Below are positions 6,554 to 9,107 of a stretch of 9,107 nucleotides of DNA, in pieces (within the stretch, counting starts at the first letter, position 1; each line of letters begins with the position of its first letter). The stretch is from Methanobacteriota archaeon (GTDB lineage Archaea; Thermoplasmatota; Poseidoniia; MGIII; CG-Epi1), in assembly GCA_002724775.1 (NCBI GenBank), contig PBPR01000003.1, positions 1 through 9,107 of the forward strand. The letters run 5' to 3'. Both the position numbers and the translations under genes were made by a program. The notes under the pieces were generated by a model. The model ran no database searches and was not told where the DNA came from. It was given only the letters and a program-made list of their open reading frames with translations.

Positions 6554-6560
6554 ACTGTTT

Positions 6561-9107
6561 ATGAGTAGAAAAATCAGCATAGCCTTATCATTTTTCTTAC
6601 TCTCTACAACATTTGGATTAAACTATGATGTCTCAGCTGAAGAGGAAATACCTGAATGGGGATTTTACGTTTACATGGCTGGAGACAATACATTGTACGA
6701 TGAACTAACTGATGACTTGAATGAAATGAAAATGGTTGGTTCGAACTCAGAATTGGAAATCGTTGCGTTAACTGATAAAATAAATGATGACGATTCACAT
6801 GCATACCATGTAATGAAACACAACCTAGTAGAATACAATTTAAGTGAAATTAACAGTACATGGCAAAATGAATTAGACATGGGTAATGGGGATACACTGA
6901 GGGATTTTTTGATATGGAGCTCTGAAAATTTCCCTGCGAAAAAGAAAATTTTGATAATATGGAATCACGGAAGCGGCTGGGAAAAAGTAGCTGAAGATGG
7001 GAACAGCTATTTGACAGTCCCTGAAATAAATAATTCAATAAACGAATATCGTGAAATTACAAACGAAACACCTTTTACTTTAATTGGATTTGATGCTTGC
7101 CTTATGGGTATGTTTGAGATAATGTATGAATTGAAAGAACATACTGAAATGGTACATGGCTCTGAAGCTTACGAACCTCTTGAGGGATGGACTTACAATA
7201 ATCTACTATACAAACTAAATGAAAATTTGAATAATGATGAGCTAGCATACCATGTGGTAAATGATTACGTAGAGTCCTATCGAAATGGCTCTGTTTACAC
7301 TAGTTACTCTGTTACTGCTTCTGTAATATCTAGTAATGAATTAGATGAGTTATGGCAAGAATTAGACAACTTTAGCTCAGAATTAAATAGTGTTTTGCCT
7401 ATTTTTAAAGAAGAAATTAAAGATGCAAGAGATCGTACTCAACGATTTGATCAAAACCCAAATTATAGAGACCTTTATGATTTAACAGTTAACATAGAGC
7501 AACACATACCTGTAATCTCAGTGAAAGAAGCTGCTCAAAAATTAAGGAATGCTTTGAATCAAACTGTAGTGTTTGAAGATCACTGGATTAAACCTGAAAA
7601 ACTTAATGTAGAAAGGGCAAAGGGAATGACTATTTACTTTCCAACCGACGGAGTAAAGTATGGATATAGTGATCTTAAAATTAAAGATAATATGTGGTTT
7701 AATTTCATAACAAACTATGAAAAATCAATTCAATCTGAGTCTACTTTTGTGCAAGTAAACTCCACAAGTGTGAATACTGGAACTGGGCATAACGATAGCG
7801 TTCTAGTTAATGGGAGTTTTACAGGTAATGCCTCATTATTGATTTTGAGGATGGTAGATGCTCAGGGTGAATTAATAAAAACAATAACAGAAAACCTTGA
7901 GGGAAAGAAATTTGATAATCTGCTAATTCAACCAAAAAAATCAGGGAACTATTCAATAGAGCTAACTCTTTACAGCTCAGATGGATATCTGCAAGATTAC
8001 TATTACGACGAAAATTTATTCGTAGATTTAAATTTGCCTGACTTAAATTTAGATATGCCACTACTAATGAGTGAAACCTCAGAAGGTGCTTTCTCTAACG
8101 TTAAGGGAGTCGATGTCAATGACAACTTCTTTCTCACGGGACAAATTAGTAACCTAGGAACAGTAAATGCTAACAACGTTACTCTAAAAATAGAGTATGA
8201 AGGAAAAGAGAAAATTTTAACGTACTCTGGACTTCACCCTGGAGAGAAACTCAACTGGACTCTAAGTAACGAGGAGTTACTATCTGAAGATAAATCATCT
8301 AGGATCATTATTGCTAATCTAAGTTTATCCTCTTCAGATGAATTTGAAATAGATTCAGAAAATAATGCCAGTTCTTTTTCTTTCTTTATACACGAAGAGG
8401 GGCCACACTATTATGAATCTGTTGCAAAAAATCTCAATACTATTGAATTGGAAACAGATGAAAATGGATACTACTTCCCATGGTTAGAATCTGAAATAAC
8501 TATAATAGATTCCTTGGAGCAGTCTTGGGATACGATAAACTTAAGTTTTACTTTGCCTAATATTTGGGAAATCAACAGCACGAATATTTTACATACTGAA
8601 AAAGAGAGTAGGATTGTAATTAAAATCAAACCTCCAATTAGTGCCACTGAAGGTGTAAAAAAGATACCGTTTGAGGTTAAAAATGGGAGGGGATTAGTTG
8701 GAGGGTATGGAAATATAAGTGTCAATATTCCTCAATACTATGGAGTCAGTATTGCTGCCCAGCAAATCGATTCTAACGTTAAAATATTAGTAACAAATAC
8801 AGGAAATGGTAAAGATACTTTCAAATTGTCTAAAGAACTTGAAGAAGGACTTAATTTGTATCTTACAGAGACTTACTTTGATCTCGAGCCTTACGAGACA
8901 AAGCAAATAAACACTCAAGGACTTGAAACTGAGTCTTCATTAATTTATGAAGCATATTTCTCAGCTGAGAGTATTGGAAATGCCAATATTTCAGCTAATA
9001 TCGTCCTAGAGATAGAGGGCAGCCCTCAATCGAAACCTGATGATAGTTCTAATATTTACAGAATTGTAGCATTAATTTCGGGAATAATTGTAATTTCAGC
9101 TTTTTTA
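6561..9107 (+). CDS. Clostripain-like cysteine peptidase (family C11) with Ig-like, CARDB and NEW3-like domains, 3' end cut by window
   Basis: An open frame of exactly 849 codons with no stop before the window end. Residues 1-26 are a signal peptide (likely cut after VSA). The C11 peptidase domain spans about 34-385: WGFYVYMAGDN (33-43), catalytic His136 in IIWNHGSGW, catalytic Cys180 in GFDACLMG, and HGSEAYEPLEGW (199-210), the usual Gly-Trp block after the Cys. Asp178, two residues before the Cys, fits the acidic residue linked to Arg/Lys cleavage in characterised C11 enzymes. It is followed by an Ig-like unit (about 405-485), a CARDB domain (493-612, from PDLNL to DSENNA), and two NEW3-like units (about 640-722 and 724-822). 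A hydrophobic anchor begins near residue 832 and is cut by the window. Many N-glycosylation sequons suggest surface exposure. It probably digests external proteins; a processing role for neighbouring surface proteins is also possible. Confidence 0.93.
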   Translation, partial: MSRKISIALSFFLLSTTFGLNYDVSAEEEIPEWGFYVYMAGDNTLYDELTDDLNEMKMVGSNSELEIVALTDKINDDDSHAYHVMKHNLVEYNLSEINSTWQNELDMGNGDTLRDFLIWSSENFPAKKKILIIWNHGSGWEKVAEDGNSYLTVPEINNSINEYREITNETPFTLIGFDACLMGMFEIMYELKEHTEMVHGSEAYEPLEGWTYNNLLYKLNENLNNDELAYHVVNDYVESYRNGSVYTSYSVTASVISSNELDELWQELDNFSSELNSVLPIFKEEIKDARDRTQRFDQNPNYRDLYDLTVNIEQHIPVISVKEAAQKLRNALNQTVVFEDHWIKPEKLNVERAKGMTIYFPTDGVKYGYSDLKIKDNMWFNFITNYEKSIQSESTFVQVNSTSVNTGTGHNDSVLVNGSFTGNASLLILRMVDAQGELIKTITENLEGKKFDNLLIQPKKSGNYSIELTLYSSDGYLQDYYYDENLFVDLNLPDLNLDMPLLMSETSEGAFSNVKGVDVNDNFFLTGQISNLGTVNANNVTLKIEYEGKEKILTYSGLHPGEKLNWTLSNEELLSEDKSSRIIIANLSLSSSDEFEIDSENNASSFSFFIHEEGPHYYESVAKNLNTIELETDENGYYFPWLESEITIIDSLEQSWDTINLSFTLPNIWEINSTNILHTEKESRIVIKIKPPISATEGVKKIPFEVKNGRGLVGGYGNISVNIPQYYGVSIAAQQIDSNVKILVTNTGNGKDTFKLSKELEEGLNLYLTETYFDLEPYETKQINTQGLETESSLIYEAYFSAESIGNANISANIVLEIEGSPQSKPDDSSNIYRIVALISGIIVISAFL

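Noticed and set aside
6604..7038. Short minus-strand open frames opposite the start of the protease gene
   Set aside because: They are antisense to the signal peptide and C11 catalytic domain, overlap one another, and show Ser/Phe/His-rich composition typical of antisense noise.
7819..8725. Two minus-strand open frames of about 80 codons opposite the protease Ig-like region
   Set aside because: The plus-strand frame is continuous with clear domain structure; the antisense frames have no recognisable motif or start signal.
1..9107. CRISPR arrays, tRNA or rRNA genes, insertion sequences
   Set aside because: I saw no regularly spaced repeats, cloverleaf-like sequence, transposase motifs or terminal inverted repeats on either strand; the window is nearly fully occupied by protein genes.

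Overview
This AT-rich window (about one third G+C by eye) looks archaeal. The evidence is a GPN-loop GTPase of the archaeal/eukaryotic type, TATA-like boxes about 24-27 bases before several start codons that have no ribosome binding site, and large secreted proteins built from CARDB repeats with a C-terminal membrane anchor. The combination with a clostripain-family surface protease and amino-acid-degradation genes best fits a marine Thermoplasmatota lineage (Marine Group II/III, Poseidoniales-like). That placement is an inference from gene content, not from a marker gene.

The window is split by one divergent intergenic region at 4636-4728. To its left, four genes are read on the minus strand in this order: a 958-residue secreted CARDB-repeat protein (4635-1759), a GPN-loop GTPase (1759-980), a probable methylglutaconyl-CoA hydratase (940-209), and the first 69 codons of a biotin carboxylase subunit (209-1, cut by the window edge). 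Two of the three junctions are one-base TAATG stop/start overlaps. The last two genes together suggest leucine degradation through 3-methylcrotonyl-CoA carboxylase.

To the right, four genes are read on the plus strand. They are a family 3 (SMUG1-type) uracil-DNA glycosylase (4729-5478), a six-helix membrane protein resembling DUF6580/ECF S components (5524-6102), an overlapping membrane-tethered DUF4430 (transcobalamin C-terminal-like) protein (6089-6523), and a long clostripain-like (peptidase C11) surface protease with Ig-like, CARDB and NEW3-like domains. The protease gene runs open from 6561 to the window end at 9107, with the end falling inside its C-terminal membrane anchor.

Four points deserve most attention: the SMUG1-type glycosylase in an apparently archaeal context; the S-component-like plus tethered DUF4430 pair, which could be a small-molecule (possibly corrinoid) uptake module beside a surface protease; the LPAPS-TM-RRR tail of the CARDB protein, which resembles a sorting signal but is not the canonical PGF or PEP form; and a perfect 15-base palindrome in the divergent promoter region.
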